Positions 31,541 to 39,103 of a DNA stretch of 64,000 bases are shown in pieces (positions within the stretch are counted from its first letter, which is position 1; each line of letters starts with the position of its first letter). Made by a program: the position numbers and the translations under genes. The stretch is from NCBI RefSeq assembly GCF_019048265.1, contig NZ_CP077311.1, positions 310,001 through 374,000 on the forward strand, read 5' to 3'. The DNA is from Aeromonas sp. FDAARGOS 1405 (GTDB lineage Bacteria; Pseudomonadota; Gammaproteobacteria; Enterobacterales; Aeromonadaceae). The notes beneath the pieces were generated by a model. It made no database searches. It had not been told where the DNA came from and saw only the letters and a list, made by a program, of their open reading frames with translations.

Positions 31541-31735
31541 GTAGCACAAAATTATATGTTGCCTGCAGGTTAACAGCTTCCCTTCCCCCGTATCTGATGA
31601 AAACCCGCACCGGCGCTGGCCACACCTCCAAGAAAACGCTCTCATTACCGTGATACCGGCCATGAGGCTGTTTACGACCTTGCCCATGATTATTTGCACT
31701 CGGTCATACTTTTGAAACGTTGAGGGAACTTTTCA

Positions 31736-31763
31736 TTGATATTTCGCACCGCGAACGTACTCT
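31736..31763 (+). promoter_or_regulatory. chiP promoter with NagC-like palindrome in spacer
   Basis: TTGATA (31736-31741), a 16-base spacer and TACTCT (31758-31763). Within the spacer TTCGC-ACC-GCGAA (31743-31755) is a perfect inverted repeat reminiscent of NagC operators, so repression until amino sugar is available is plausible. The elements are seen; the regulator is inferred. Confidence 0.5.
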
Positions 31764-31769
31764 TGGAGT

Positions 31770-31977
31770 TGTCCGATAGCCAAGAATCGGAACAAAAAAA
31801 ACAACATGTGATGATCAGGACTGCCAACTACAGATGTGCCAAGACATCCGGGTTTGCAGATAACCAAGAGAAGATTTTTTGCCCTTCGGGGTTTTGATTG
31901 CAATGCCAATACCGAGCGGTAGGCCCGATGCCAGCTGCCGGAAAAAAGCTAAGTCCATAAAATCAGGAGCAATAAAA
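31770..31977 (+). promoter_or_regulatory. Long 5' leader of chiP
   Basis: About 210 untranslated bases between predicted start site and ATG. It contains a CCGAT...ATCGG hairpin and a small GCCC-TTCG-GGG stem followed by T4, and ends with AGGAG 8 bases before the ATG. In E. coli the chiP leader is the target of the sRNA ChiX. I cannot show an equivalent RNA in this window. Confidence 0.4.
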
Positions 31978-33426
31978 ATGGAAAAAGTGATCTTCAAGCG
32001 CGCCGCTTTGAGTGCCGCTGTGGTAGCCGCTCTGGTCGCCCCCGGCATGGCGTTGGCAGCCCAGGATATGATGAGCCCGGAATATGGCCAGTCCTATGAA
32101 ACCTTCGTAAAAGACTCCAAACTGACCGGTGGCCTGTTCTACTTCCAGCGTGATCGTCAGCGCATCGATGGTGACCCGACTGCCGCCAAGAAAGAAGGCA
32201 AGTACCAGTCCAACCTGAGCCATTCCACCGTCCAGGCAGCTCTCAACTTCAACTCCGGTTATGCCTGGGACACTGTTGGTCTGGATCTGGGCGGCTTCGG
32301 TGCCTATGACCTGGCCGTTACCGAAAACCATCCGGTCAACCAGGAGAACGAATTCTCCTTCGCAGGCAACTCCTGGGGCAACAACTACAAAGATGGCTCT
32401 CCCGAGGGTGGCTTCAGCCTCTCCAACGCAGCTCTGAAGCTGAAATTCCTGGACGGCGGTGTGACTGCCAAGGGTGGTTACACCCAGCTGTATGTCCCTG
32501 GCCAAATCGGTGTTAACTGGTCCTATCAGCCGGGCACCTATCGTGGTGGTCAAGTCGAAGGCAACTTTGGCGGTCTCTACCTGACCTACGCCATCGCTGA
32601 CGAGTACAAGGCCCCCTGGTACAAAGAGACTCAGGTCTTCTCTCGCGCCAAAGCGTGGATGGATCCGTTCGCTGATGAAAACGTCATCGACTATATCCAC
32701 GGTATCGCGGCTCGTTACACCTTTGAAAATGGCACTGCCGTGACCGGTTCTTTCGGTCAGTCCGAAGGCTACATGGACAGCTACCACTTCAAACTGGCTC
32801 ACAAGTTTGACGTACTGGGCGGCCTCGCCACCAGCTACCAGTTCTACGGTTCCGAGACCGAGACCTACACCAAGGGCGGCTCCCAGATTGAAACTTACGA
32901 CGGCCTGGCATGGCAACAAGCACTGACCGCTGCCTGGAACTACGCCCAATACGGCTTCCGTCTGGAAGGTCTGTGGACCAAGGCTGAAGGTGCGGAAGGC
33001 AACTACCTGCCCCGTCTGACCCGTGGCTACGCCAACTCCCAGGGCGCCAACGAAATTTGGTGGGATTCCCGCTCTGACTGGAACGCCAACAACGAAAAAG
33101 CACTGTTCTTCGGCGTGACCCGTTCTCTGGATGATCTGGTTGGTGCGCCGGGCTGGGCTGTCGGTGTATCCGGCGCCTACGGTTGGGATATCGAAAATGG
33201 CCAAGGCAAGAAAGCAGCCAACGGCGAGGATACCGAGTGGGCCGTCAACTTCGATGTCAGCTATACCGTGCAGGATGGCAAGCTGAAAGGCACCCTGTTC
33301 AAACTGCACTACACCGACTACAACAACGACATCAGCCAGGGCGGCGGTTGGACCGATTACCCCAACATCTTCGCCTCCGAGCACGACGTCAAGTTCCACA
33401 TCATCATGCCGCTTACCTTCATGTAA
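31978..33426 (+). CDS. chiP: Chitoporin ChiP (OprD-family outer-membrane channel)
   Basis: A protein of 482 residues with signal peptide about 1-27. The mature protein aligns by eye with E. coli ChiP throughout: SKLTGGLFYFQRDRQR, YQSNLSHSTVQAALNF, NWSYQPGTYRGG, EYKAPWYKE, SFGQSEGYMDSY, IWWDSRSDWNANNEKA, and a C-terminal HDVKFHIIMPLTFM strand ending in an aromatic-Met pair. It imports chito-oligosaccharides across the outer membrane, the natural partner of the four chitinases nearby. Start 31978 follows CAGGAGC. Transcribed alone behind a long leader with its own terminator. Confidence 0.92.
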   Translation: MEKVIFKRAALSAAVVAALVAPGMALAAQDMMSPEYGQSYETFVKDSKLTGGLFYFQRDRQRIDGDPTAAKKEGKYQSNLSHSTVQAALNFNSGYAWDTVGLDLGGFGAYDLAVTENHPVNQENEFSFAGNSWGNNYKDGSPEGGFSLSNAALKLKFLDGGVTAKGGYTQLYVPGQIGVNWSYQPGTYRGGQVEGNFGGLYLTYAIADEYKAPWYKETQVFSRAKAWMDPFADENVIDYIHGIAARYTFENGTAVTGSFGQSEGYMDSYHFKLAHKFDVLGGLATSYQFYGSETETYTKGGSQIETYDGLAWQQALTAAWNYAQYGFRLEGLWTKAEGAEGNYLPRLTRGYANSQGANEIWWDSRSDWNANNEKALFFGVTRSLDDLVGAPGWAVGVSGAYGWDIENGQGKKAANGEDTEWAVNFDVSYTVQDGKLKGTLFKLHYTDYNNDISQGGGWTDYPNIFASEHDVKFHIIMPLTFM

Positions 33427-33446
33427 TCAGGCAATACGATGTCAGC

Positions 33447-33470
33447 AAACCGGGCCACTTGGCCCGGTTT
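33447..33470 (+). terminator. chiP terminator
   Basis: A perfect 10-bp stem AAACCGGGCC / GGCCCGGTTT with loop ACTT, then TCTTTTT. Confidence 0.92.
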
Positions 33471-33566
33471 TCTTTTTGCCGGTTGGCAGGCTAACATGCG
33501 AGCCGGATAAGGGTTTTATCCACTCACCTGCCAGTACGCTTTGTCAACAGTCACAAGGACGCCATC

Positions 33567-34394
33567 ATGCCCCGTTTTGTTCTGATCACCGGTTGTTCCA
33601 GCGGTATTGGCCTCGCTGCCGCGCAAGCGCTCGGGCAGCACGGTTTTACCGTGATCGCCTCGGCGCGCAAGGCGGAAGATGTGGCCCGTCTGCAACAACA
33701 GGGATTGCTGGCGGTACAACTGGATCTGGCGGACCCTGCTTCCATCGAGCTGGGTGCCAGTGCGGCGCTCCATCTGGCAGGCGGGCGCCTCTATGGCCTG
33801 TTCAACAACGGCGCTTATGGCCAACCCGGGGCGCTGGAAGATCTGCCCACCGAGGCGCTCAGGGAACAGTTCAATACCAACCTGTTTGGCTGGCACCATC
33901 TGATCCGTCAGGTGCTGCCGCCGATGCTGGAGGCCAAAGAGGGTCGGATAGTACAGAACAGCTCGGTACTGGGGCTGGTTGCCATGAAGTATCGCGGCGC
34001 CTACAACGCCAGCAAATTTGCGCTGGAAGGCTATAGTGACACCCTGCGCCTCGAACTGGCGGGCAGCGGGGTACATATCAGCCTGATTGAACCGGGTCCT
34101 ATCGATACCCGTTTTCGTGCCAATGCCCGCAGCGCCTTCTTGCGCCACATCGATCCGGCCCAGAGCCGTCATCAGTCGGCCTACCGTCAGACCCTGACGC
34201 GGCTGGAAAAAGAGGGGGCCACCAGCGGCTTTACCCTCTCCAGCGAAGCCTGCATCCCGCCGCTGCTCCATGCGCTGACCCACGCCCATCCCAAGGCGCG
34301 CTATCCGGTGACCACTCCAACCCGGCTGTTTGCCTTCTTGCGAAGGGTATTGCCCACTCGCTGGCTCGACAAACTGCTGGCCAAATCGGCCTGA
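33567..34394 (+). CDS. Short-chain dehydrogenase/reductase
   Basis: A protein of 275 residues with a complete classical SDR signature: cofactor loop TGCSSGIG (8-15), DLADP at the second strand, the NNGAYG motif, catalytic Ser in NSSVLG, and YNASK with catalytic Tyr and Lys. The post-catalytic EPGPIDT segment is also present. The nearby basic ARK after strand 2 suggests NADP(H). The C-terminal tail is like uncharacterised Aeromonas/Vibrio SDRs. The substrate cannot be told. AAGGA lies 8 bases before ATG 33567. Convergent with the DUF1904 gene. Confidence 0.88.
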   Translation: MPRFVLITGCSSGIGLAAAQALGQHGFTVIASARKAEDVARLQQQGLLAVQLDLADPASIELGASAALHLAGGRLYGLFNNGAYGQPGALEDLPTEALREQFNTNLFGWHHLIRQVLPPMLEAKEGRIVQNSSVLGLVAMKYRGAYNASKFALEGYSDTLRLELAGSGVHISLIEPGPIDTRFRANARSAFLRHIDPAQSRHQSAYRQTLTRLEKEGATSGFTLSSEACIPPLLHALTHAHPKARYPVTTPTRLFAFLRRVLPTRWLDKLLAKSA

Positions 34395-34403
34395 TCCCGT
34401 GAT

Positions 34404-34426
34404 GGGCGGCAAACATTCTGCCGCCC
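34404..34426. other. Hairpin between convergent genes
   Basis: A perfect 8-bp stem GGGCGGCA / TGCCGCCC with a 7-base loop between the SDR and DUF1904 genes. There is no T run on either strand, so it is a weak or Rho-assisted terminator at best. Confidence 0.4.
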
Positions 34427-34476
34427 GGATTGGGCTAGCTGTATAGCGGCATCACCAACCTGGTTTTACCCTCTCT

Positions 34477-34809
34477 TCAATAGTGCTCGCCATTGCTGTA
34501 GTAGGCGCTCTTGACCAAGGGAATCACCTGCACCACCACATAAGTCTGCTCCCCCAACACCTGCTTCAAATGGCGCGTGATAAGGCGCGCGGCGGCGTCC
34601 TGCATCTCTTGTGGCCGCTCGAACCAGTGCAGCTCGACAAACGGAAAACCCGCCTCTGGCTCGCCGTTGCGTATCCAGCAGCTATCAATCCGCTCCATGG
34701 TGACAAACTCCGGCTTGCCGCCGGTCAGCTCGCAAAGGTCGGCCAGCAGCGGGCCGCTCACCTGTTGCAGGGTATCGAGCGTCACGGCGCGAAAACGAAG
34801 ATGGGGCAT
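34477..34809 (-). CDS. DUF1904 (tautomerase-like) protein
   Basis: A protein of 110 residues beginning MPHLRFRAVTLDTLQQVS. The Met-Pro N-terminus, two alpha-beta units (FVTMERIDSCWI; PFVELHWFERPQEMQDAAARLITRHLKQVL) and a TYVVVQVIPL strand fit DUF1904, a tautomerase-superfamily group in which the N-terminal Pro is the expected functional residue. The start is ATG 34809, preceded by AGAGG; an open frame to 34899 lacks a ribosome-binding site and overlaps the upstream region of the divergent TraB gene. Substrate unknown. Confidence 0.75.
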   Translation of the reverse strand: MPHLRFRAVTLDTLQQVSGPLLADLCELTGGKPEFVTMERIDSCWIRNGEPEAGFPFVELHWFERPQEMQDAAARLITRHLKQVLGEQTYVVVQVIPLVKSAYYSNGEHY

Positions 34810-34897
34810 GGCAAACCTCTTGGTTATCTGAAATGAGGACTTATCATAGGAGTTATTGTCAGCAAGAGAAGTCACCCGGCGCATATTAAGGATCCCC

Positions 34898-35800
34898 ATG
34901 AGATTTCATCGCACCCTCTTTGCCTTCCTGCTCTGCCTGCTGCTACCGCTGCACGCCTTTGCCGATCCCGCCTTCTATCGGGTGAGCAAGGGCAACCAGC
35001 AACACTGGCTGCTGGGCTCCATCCATGCGGGCAAGCCTTCACTCTATCCTCTGCCCGAGCCGGTGGAGCGTGCCTGGCTGCAGAGTCGCGCTCTGGTGAT
35101 GGAGGTGGACATGAACAGCATCACGCCGGATCAGTGGCAACAGACCGGCTCCCTCACCCGACTGGTGGATGGCAAGCCGCTCAAGGATCATCTGCCTGCC
35201 GAACTCTATCAACGCACCCTGATGGCGGGCGCCCGCTATGGCATCGACGAGGCTACCCTCGCCACCCTGCGCCCCTGGTTTGCCGCCATTACCCTGACCC
35301 AGGCCGCCATGGCCCGCTCCGACTTCAAGAGTGAGCTCGGGATAGACCAGCACTTTGCCACCCGGGCTGCCAAAGAGGGCAAACCGGTAGTGGGTTTTGA
35401 AACCCTGCTGGAGCAGCTCGGTTATCTGGCCAGCGTGGGTGACAACCAGACCCTGATGCTTGCCAGTACCCTGGATGAGCTGCCAATGCTGGAGACAGGT
35501 TTCGCCGCCGTGATGAAGGCGTGGCAGCAAGGGGATGAGGCGACGCTGATCAATCTGCTCAAGGAGGAGATGGCTCCCCCCGCGCTACAGAGCTGGATGG
35601 AGCAGACCCTGCTGGCCGAGCGCAACCACAACTGGCTGAAGAAATGGTCCACCCTGCCCAACGAGAGCTTTATCGTGGTAGGCGCCCTGCACCTTTACGG
35701 CGAACAGGGTTTGCTGGCGCTGCTGGAGCAGCAGGGTTGGCACATTACTCCACTCACCACCCCTAGCCCGGCACAAGCTCAAGAACAAAGAGTCCAGTGA
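34898..35800 (+). CDS. TraB/GumN family protein
   Basis: A protein of 300 residues with a signal peptide (LFAFLLCLLLPLHAFA-D). It has the TraB/GumN hallmarks: an early GSIHAGKPSLYPLP motif, a central GIDQHFATRAAKEGKPVVGFET segment, and a C-terminal VVGALHLYGEQGLLALLEQQGW with the conserved GxxH. The fold relates to TIKI metalloproteases, but the bacterial role is unknown. The start is at ATG 34898 after AAGGA; the open frame from 34856 has no signal-like beginning. Divergent from the DUF1904 gene. Confidence 0.82.
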   Translation: MRFHRTLFAFLLCLLLPLHAFADPAFYRVSKGNQQHWLLGSIHAGKPSLYPLPEPVERAWLQSRALVMEVDMNSITPDQWQQTGSLTRLVDGKPLKDHLPAELYQRTLMAGARYGIDEATLATLRPWFAAITLTQAAMARSDFKSELGIDQHFATRAAKEGKPVVGFETLLEQLGYLASVGDNQTLMLASTLDELPMLETGFAAVMKAWQQGDEATLINLLKEEMAPPALQSWMEQTLLAERNHNWLKKWSTLPNESFIVVGALHLYGEQGLLALLEQQGWHITPLTTPSPAQAQEQRVQ

Positions 35801-35921
35801 GAACGATCACAGAACGAACTGGTTATTAAACAACCTGAAAGGGAGTTGATCGGGATCATCCCGGACGGGGCAAAGAGGTATTTATCATGCCTGTCATCAA
35901 CCGGGTGACAGGAGCAATAAA

Positions 35922-36101
35922 ATGGACTTTTGGCTGGACCTGATGTTTGGCAACAGCGTGGGATTGATGTCGATGCTGGTGATAATCGGCACCTTCTTGC
36001 TCATCAGCTCTTACGCGGCCTACTTCATCTACAAGGTGATGCACTCGCAACCGCCTCATTCACAGCAACCCCATTCTCAACAGCCCAAAGAGGGAAAATA
36101 A
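35922..36101 (+). CDS. Small DUF3149-type membrane protein (59 aa)
   Basis: A protein of 59 residues: MDFWLDLMFGNSVGL, one transmembrane helix (about 13-37), then a His/Gln/Pro-rich cytoplasmic tail (two PHSQQ copies) ending PKEGK. The xFWLDLMFGNxVGL opening is typical of DUF3149 proteins. AGGAG lies 7 bases before the ATG, and a good terminator follows. Function unknown. Confidence 0.75.
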   Translation: MDFWLDLMFGNSVGLMSMLVIIGTFLLISSYAAYFIYKVMHSQPPHSQQPHSQQPKEGK

Positions 36102-36110
36102 TCCTCTGAC

Positions 36111-36147
36111 CACAGGCGGCAGTTCACACTGACCGCCTGTGCTGTTT
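36111..36147 (+). terminator. Terminator after the DUF3149 gene
   Basis: A perfect 9-bp stem CACAGGCGG / CCGCCTGTG with a 13-base loop, followed by CTGTTTT. Confidence 0.75.
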
Positions 36148-36253
36148 TATGGTTCGCGACTGTGATTCCCGGGACAGGATGCACCAGTGTCCATGCCGGC
36201 CCTCCCTTATCCCCCCTGCCCCTTTCCCCGTTTTCTGTGCCGGTTGCGGCCGT

Positions 36254-36259
36254 TATAAT
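36254..36259 (+). promoter_or_regulatory. -10 element of smrA
   Basis: A perfect TATAAT 31 bases before the GTG start. No convincing -35 hexamer is seen at 17 bases. Confidence 0.5.
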
Positions 36260-36290
36260 GGCCCCCACTTTTTCTTATGGGGAGCCTGCC

Positions 36291-36872
36291 GTGTCTCATA
36301 ACGACGAACTCTCGCTATTCATGAATGAAGTGGCCGACGTGCGGCCCATTCGCAGCGACAATATCCATCCCCATGCGGCCAAATCCGCCCCGACCGAGGC
36401 GCAGCTCGCTCGCCGTCAGGCTGCCACCGCCGAGCAACTCGCCCTCGACCACCTCACCATGGAGGCCATCGAGATGCGCGATCCGCACGAAATCGTCGGC
36501 TTCAAGCGTGATGGGGTGCAGGAGGGGGTCTACAAGAAGCTGCGGCTCGGCAAATACGAGCTGCAGGCGAGCCTGGACTTGCACCAGAAAACCCTCAACG
36601 AAGCGCGCCAGACGCTGGTGCAGTTCATTGCGGATTGTGAAGTCCGGGATATCCGCTGCCTGCTTATCCTGCATGGCAAGGGGGAGCGCAGCACCCCGCG
36701 CGCCCTGCTGAAAAGCTATGTCAGCGCCTGGTTGCCGCAACTGCCCGCCGTCATGGCGATCCACAGCGCCGAGCGTCGCCACGGCAGCAGCGGTGCTCTA
36801 TACGTGCTGCTGCGTAAAAGCGAACGCAAAAAAGCAGAAAACCGCGAACGGCACCAGAAGCGGCTCGGCTAA
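36291..36872 (+). CDS. smrA: Smr-domain endonuclease SmrA
   Basis: A protein of 193 residues. The N-terminal stretch SLFMNEVADVRPIR is followed by the SmrA-type FKRDGVQEGVYKKLRLGKYELQASLDLH. The Smr domain (about 95-185) has LDLH, LLILHGKG and the SSGALYVLLR loop. It matches E. coli SmrA (YdaL) better than SmrB. I placed the start at GTG 36291 because GGGGAG is 6 bases upstream and the E. coli protein begins at the same point. Smr domains act as DNA or RNA nucleases; the target is not known here. Confidence 0.85.
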   Translation: MSHNDELSLFMNEVADVRPIRSDNIHPHAAKSAPTEAQLARRQAATAEQLALDHLTMEAIEMRDPHEIVGFKRDGVQEGVYKKLRLGKYELQASLDLHQKTLNEARQTLVQFIADCEVRDIRCLLILHGKGERSTPRALLKSYVSAWLPQLPAVMAIHSAERRHGSSGALYVLLRKSERKKAENRERHQKRLG

Positions 36873-37010
36873 TCCGCCGCTCGCCACCACGCCTTTGGCC
36901 CACCTGCGCTAAGGTGGTCAACGATGCAGCGGCGGTGTTAGCATCGAACGGCCCCGATCATGCCAGGTACGGGGCGGCATACCATCAGGGACGATAACAA
37001 GGACAATCCC

Positions 37011-38489
37011 ATGTCATATCAAAAGCTTGAACAACATCAGCAGCAGATCCACCGCTTTAGCCACCTCGCCGCCATCTGCGGCTGGGATCAGGCGGCCATG
37101 ATGCCGGAAGGGGGCAACGATGCCCGCGCCGAAGCGATGGCCGAACTCGGTCTGCTGATCCACCAGAAGCGCACCGCTCCCGAGCTGGGCGACTGGATTG
37201 CCAAGGCCGAGAGTGAGCCGCTCGATGAAGTGCAACGTGCCAACCTCGGCGAGATCAAGCGCCAGTGGCAAGATGCCAGCCTGCTGCCCGGTGAGCTGGT
37301 CGAAGCGCTGTCGCTCGCCGGCAGCAAGTGCGAGCACGCCTGGCGCAGCCAGCGCAAGAACAACGACTGGGCCGGTTTTGCTCCCAATCTCGAGGAGGTG
37401 GTGAAACTCTCCCGTGAAGTAGCGCAGCTGCGGGCCGATGCGCTTGGCGTGCGCCCCTACGACGCCATGCTGGCCCTCTATGAGCCGGGCATGACCAGCA
37501 CACGACTTGATCAAATCTTCGGCGATCTCGCCAGCTGGTTGCCGGATCTTATCCTGACCGTGAGTGAACAACAAAAGGGCGATGCCCTGCTGCTGCCGCA
37601 AGGCCCCTTCCCCATCCCGACCCAGCAAGCGCTCGGTCAGGAGGTGATGGGACTGCTCGGCTTTGATTTCGCCCACGGCCGGCTCGATGTGAGCAGTCAC
37701 CCCTTCTGTGGCGGCGTGCCGACCGACGTGCGGATCACCACCCGCTATAACGAGCAGGAGTTTGTCTCCAGCCTGATGGGCATAGTGCACGAGACCGGTC
37801 ACGCCCGTTACGAGCAGGGGCTGCCGCGCCATCTGCTGGGTCAGCCGGTGGCCGAAGCGCGCTCCATGGCGATCCACGAGAGCCAGAGCCTGTTTTGCGA
37901 GATGCAGCTGGGGCATCATCCGGCCTTCCTCGCGCTGCTGGCACCACGCATTCGTCACCACTTCGGCGAGCAGGCGGCGTTTGCGCCGGACAATCTGGCC
38001 AAGCTCTACAGCCGGGTCGAGCCGGGCTTTATCCGGGTCGATGCGGACGAGGTGACCTATCCGGCCCACGTTATCCTGCGCTACGAGCTGGAGCGCGATC
38101 TGGTGGAAGGGAAGATCGAGGTGGCCGACATCCCCGAGCTGTGGGACGCCAAGATGCAGCAGTGGCTGGGGCTCTCCACCAAGGGCAACTACCGCAATGG
38201 CTGCATGCAGGATATTCACTGGACCGACGGCTCGTTCGGCTACTTCCCGAGCTACACCCTGGGCGCCATGTATGCCGCCCAGCTGCGTTTTGCCCTCGAA
38301 AAAGAGCTGGGCAGCATGGGGGAGGTGATCGCGGCGGGTCGCTTGCCGGAGATCTTCGGCTGGCTCGGGCGCCAGATCTGGTCACAGGGGAGCCTGCACA
38401 GCACCGACGAGCTGGTGCGCCGCGCCACCGGTGAAGCGCTCAACCCGCACTGGCTGCGCCAGCATCTGGAACAGCGTTATCTGAAGTGA
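37011..38489 (+). CDS. M32 carboxypeptidase (Taq carboxypeptidase family)
   Basis: A cytoplasmic protein of 492 residues. The zinc site is HETGH (in IVHETGHARYEQGLP), with the third ligand Glu in the SMAIHESQSLF motif that follows. Further family blocks are HPFCGGVPTDVRITTRYNE, RVEPGFIRVDADEVTYPAHVILRYELE and the GCMQDIHWTDGSFGYFPSY region. Length fits the family (about 490-510). It removes C-terminal residues from peptides. Start 37011 follows AAGGA. It is transcribed with its own strong terminator. Confidence 0.93.
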   Translation: MSYQKLEQHQQQIHRFSHLAAICGWDQAAMMPEGGNDARAEAMAELGLLIHQKRTAPELGDWIAKAESEPLDEVQRANLGEIKRQWQDASLLPGELVEALSLAGSKCEHAWRSQRKNNDWAGFAPNLEEVVKLSREVAQLRADALGVRPYDAMLALYEPGMTSTRLDQIFGDLASWLPDLILTVSEQQKGDALLLPQGPFPIPTQQALGQEVMGLLGFDFAHGRLDVSSHPFCGGVPTDVRITTRYNEQEFVSSLMGIVHETGHARYEQGLPRHLLGQPVAEARSMAIHESQSLFCEMQLGHHPAFLALLAPRIRHHFGEQAAFAPDNLAKLYSRVEPGFIRVDADEVTYPAHVILRYELERDLVEGKIEVADIPELWDAKMQQWLGLSTKGNYRNGCMQDIHWTDGSFGYFPSYTLGAMYAAQLRFALEKELGSMGEVIAAGRLPEIFGWLGRQIWSQGSLHSTDELVRRATGEALNPHWLRQHLEQRYLK

Positions 38490-38513
38490 TGCTTGCTACA
38501 CGGGTAACAAAAG

Positions 38514-38553
38514 ACGGGGCCCTTTTAGTTGACCACTACAGGGCCCCGTTTTT
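38514..38553 (+). terminator. M32 gene terminator
   Basis: A perfect 10-bp stem ACGGGGCCCT / AGGGCCCCGT (16-base loop) followed by T5. The CTTTTG on the other strand may serve the VOC gene. Confidence 0.88.
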
Positions 38554-38607
38554 ATGGCGGTGCATGGCACAGCACGCCGCCACAACCATGCTGTAAAAAG
38601 AGAAAAT

Positions 38608-39009
38608 TCAGAGAGGATCAGGGGAACCCAGCAACTCGCGCAGTTGCAGGATATTGCCCTCAGGGTCGAAGGCGTTGCGCACCACAAAGCCGGGCCCCGT
38701 CCACTGCTGTGGCAGCAGGCCGCCGCCGAGATCCGCCGCCTTCGCTTCTGCCCAGGCGAGGCTGGAGACGGTGAAGAACAGCTTGATGGCCCCCTCTTCC
38801 CGCAATTCCGGCGGCCGCTTGATAACAACTTGCCCGGTATAAGGCTCGGGAATGGCGTGGATCAGCAGCTGGATATCGCTGTTTTCCAGCACCACCAACT
38901 GCTCATCCTGACTGCAGACCACCATCTGCAGCAATGTACGGTAAAAGTGGGTCAGCAGGCCCGGATCCTTGGCATAGATCAGGGCACCGGCACGAGCTGG
39001 GCCTGGCAT
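38608..39009 (-). CDS. VOC-family (glyoxalase/bleomycin-resistance fold) protein
   Basis: A protein of 133 residues, two beta-alpha-beta-beta-beta repeats. The first begins AGALIYAKDPGLLTHFYRTLL, the second IKLFFTVSSLAWAEAKAADLGG, and it ends in the typical NAFDPEGNILQLREL. The metal/substrate-site Glu of the last strand is kept. GAGGAG lies 4 bases before ATG 39009. Such proteins may be lyases, dioxygenases or drug-binding; no substrate is indicated. Confidence 0.8.
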   Translation of the reverse strand: MPGPARAGALIYAKDPGLLTHFYRTLLQMVVCSQDEQLVVLENSDIQLLIHAIPEPYTGQVVIKRPPELREEGAIKLFFTVSSLAWAEAKAADLGGGLLPQQWTGPGFVVRNAFDPEGNILQLRELLGSPDPL

Positions 39010-39103
39010 GGAGCACTCCTCAACAGTGAACGACTGGGTGGACAGATCTCCACCTTCTCACAGTTGCGCGCCCCATTCGATCCTTTTTAGCGGCTCGCCA
39101 GCC

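Noticed and set aside
31963..33399. 478-codon minus-strand frame opposite chiP
   Set aside because: It is antisense to an unmistakable chitoporin. No start context or known motif supports it.
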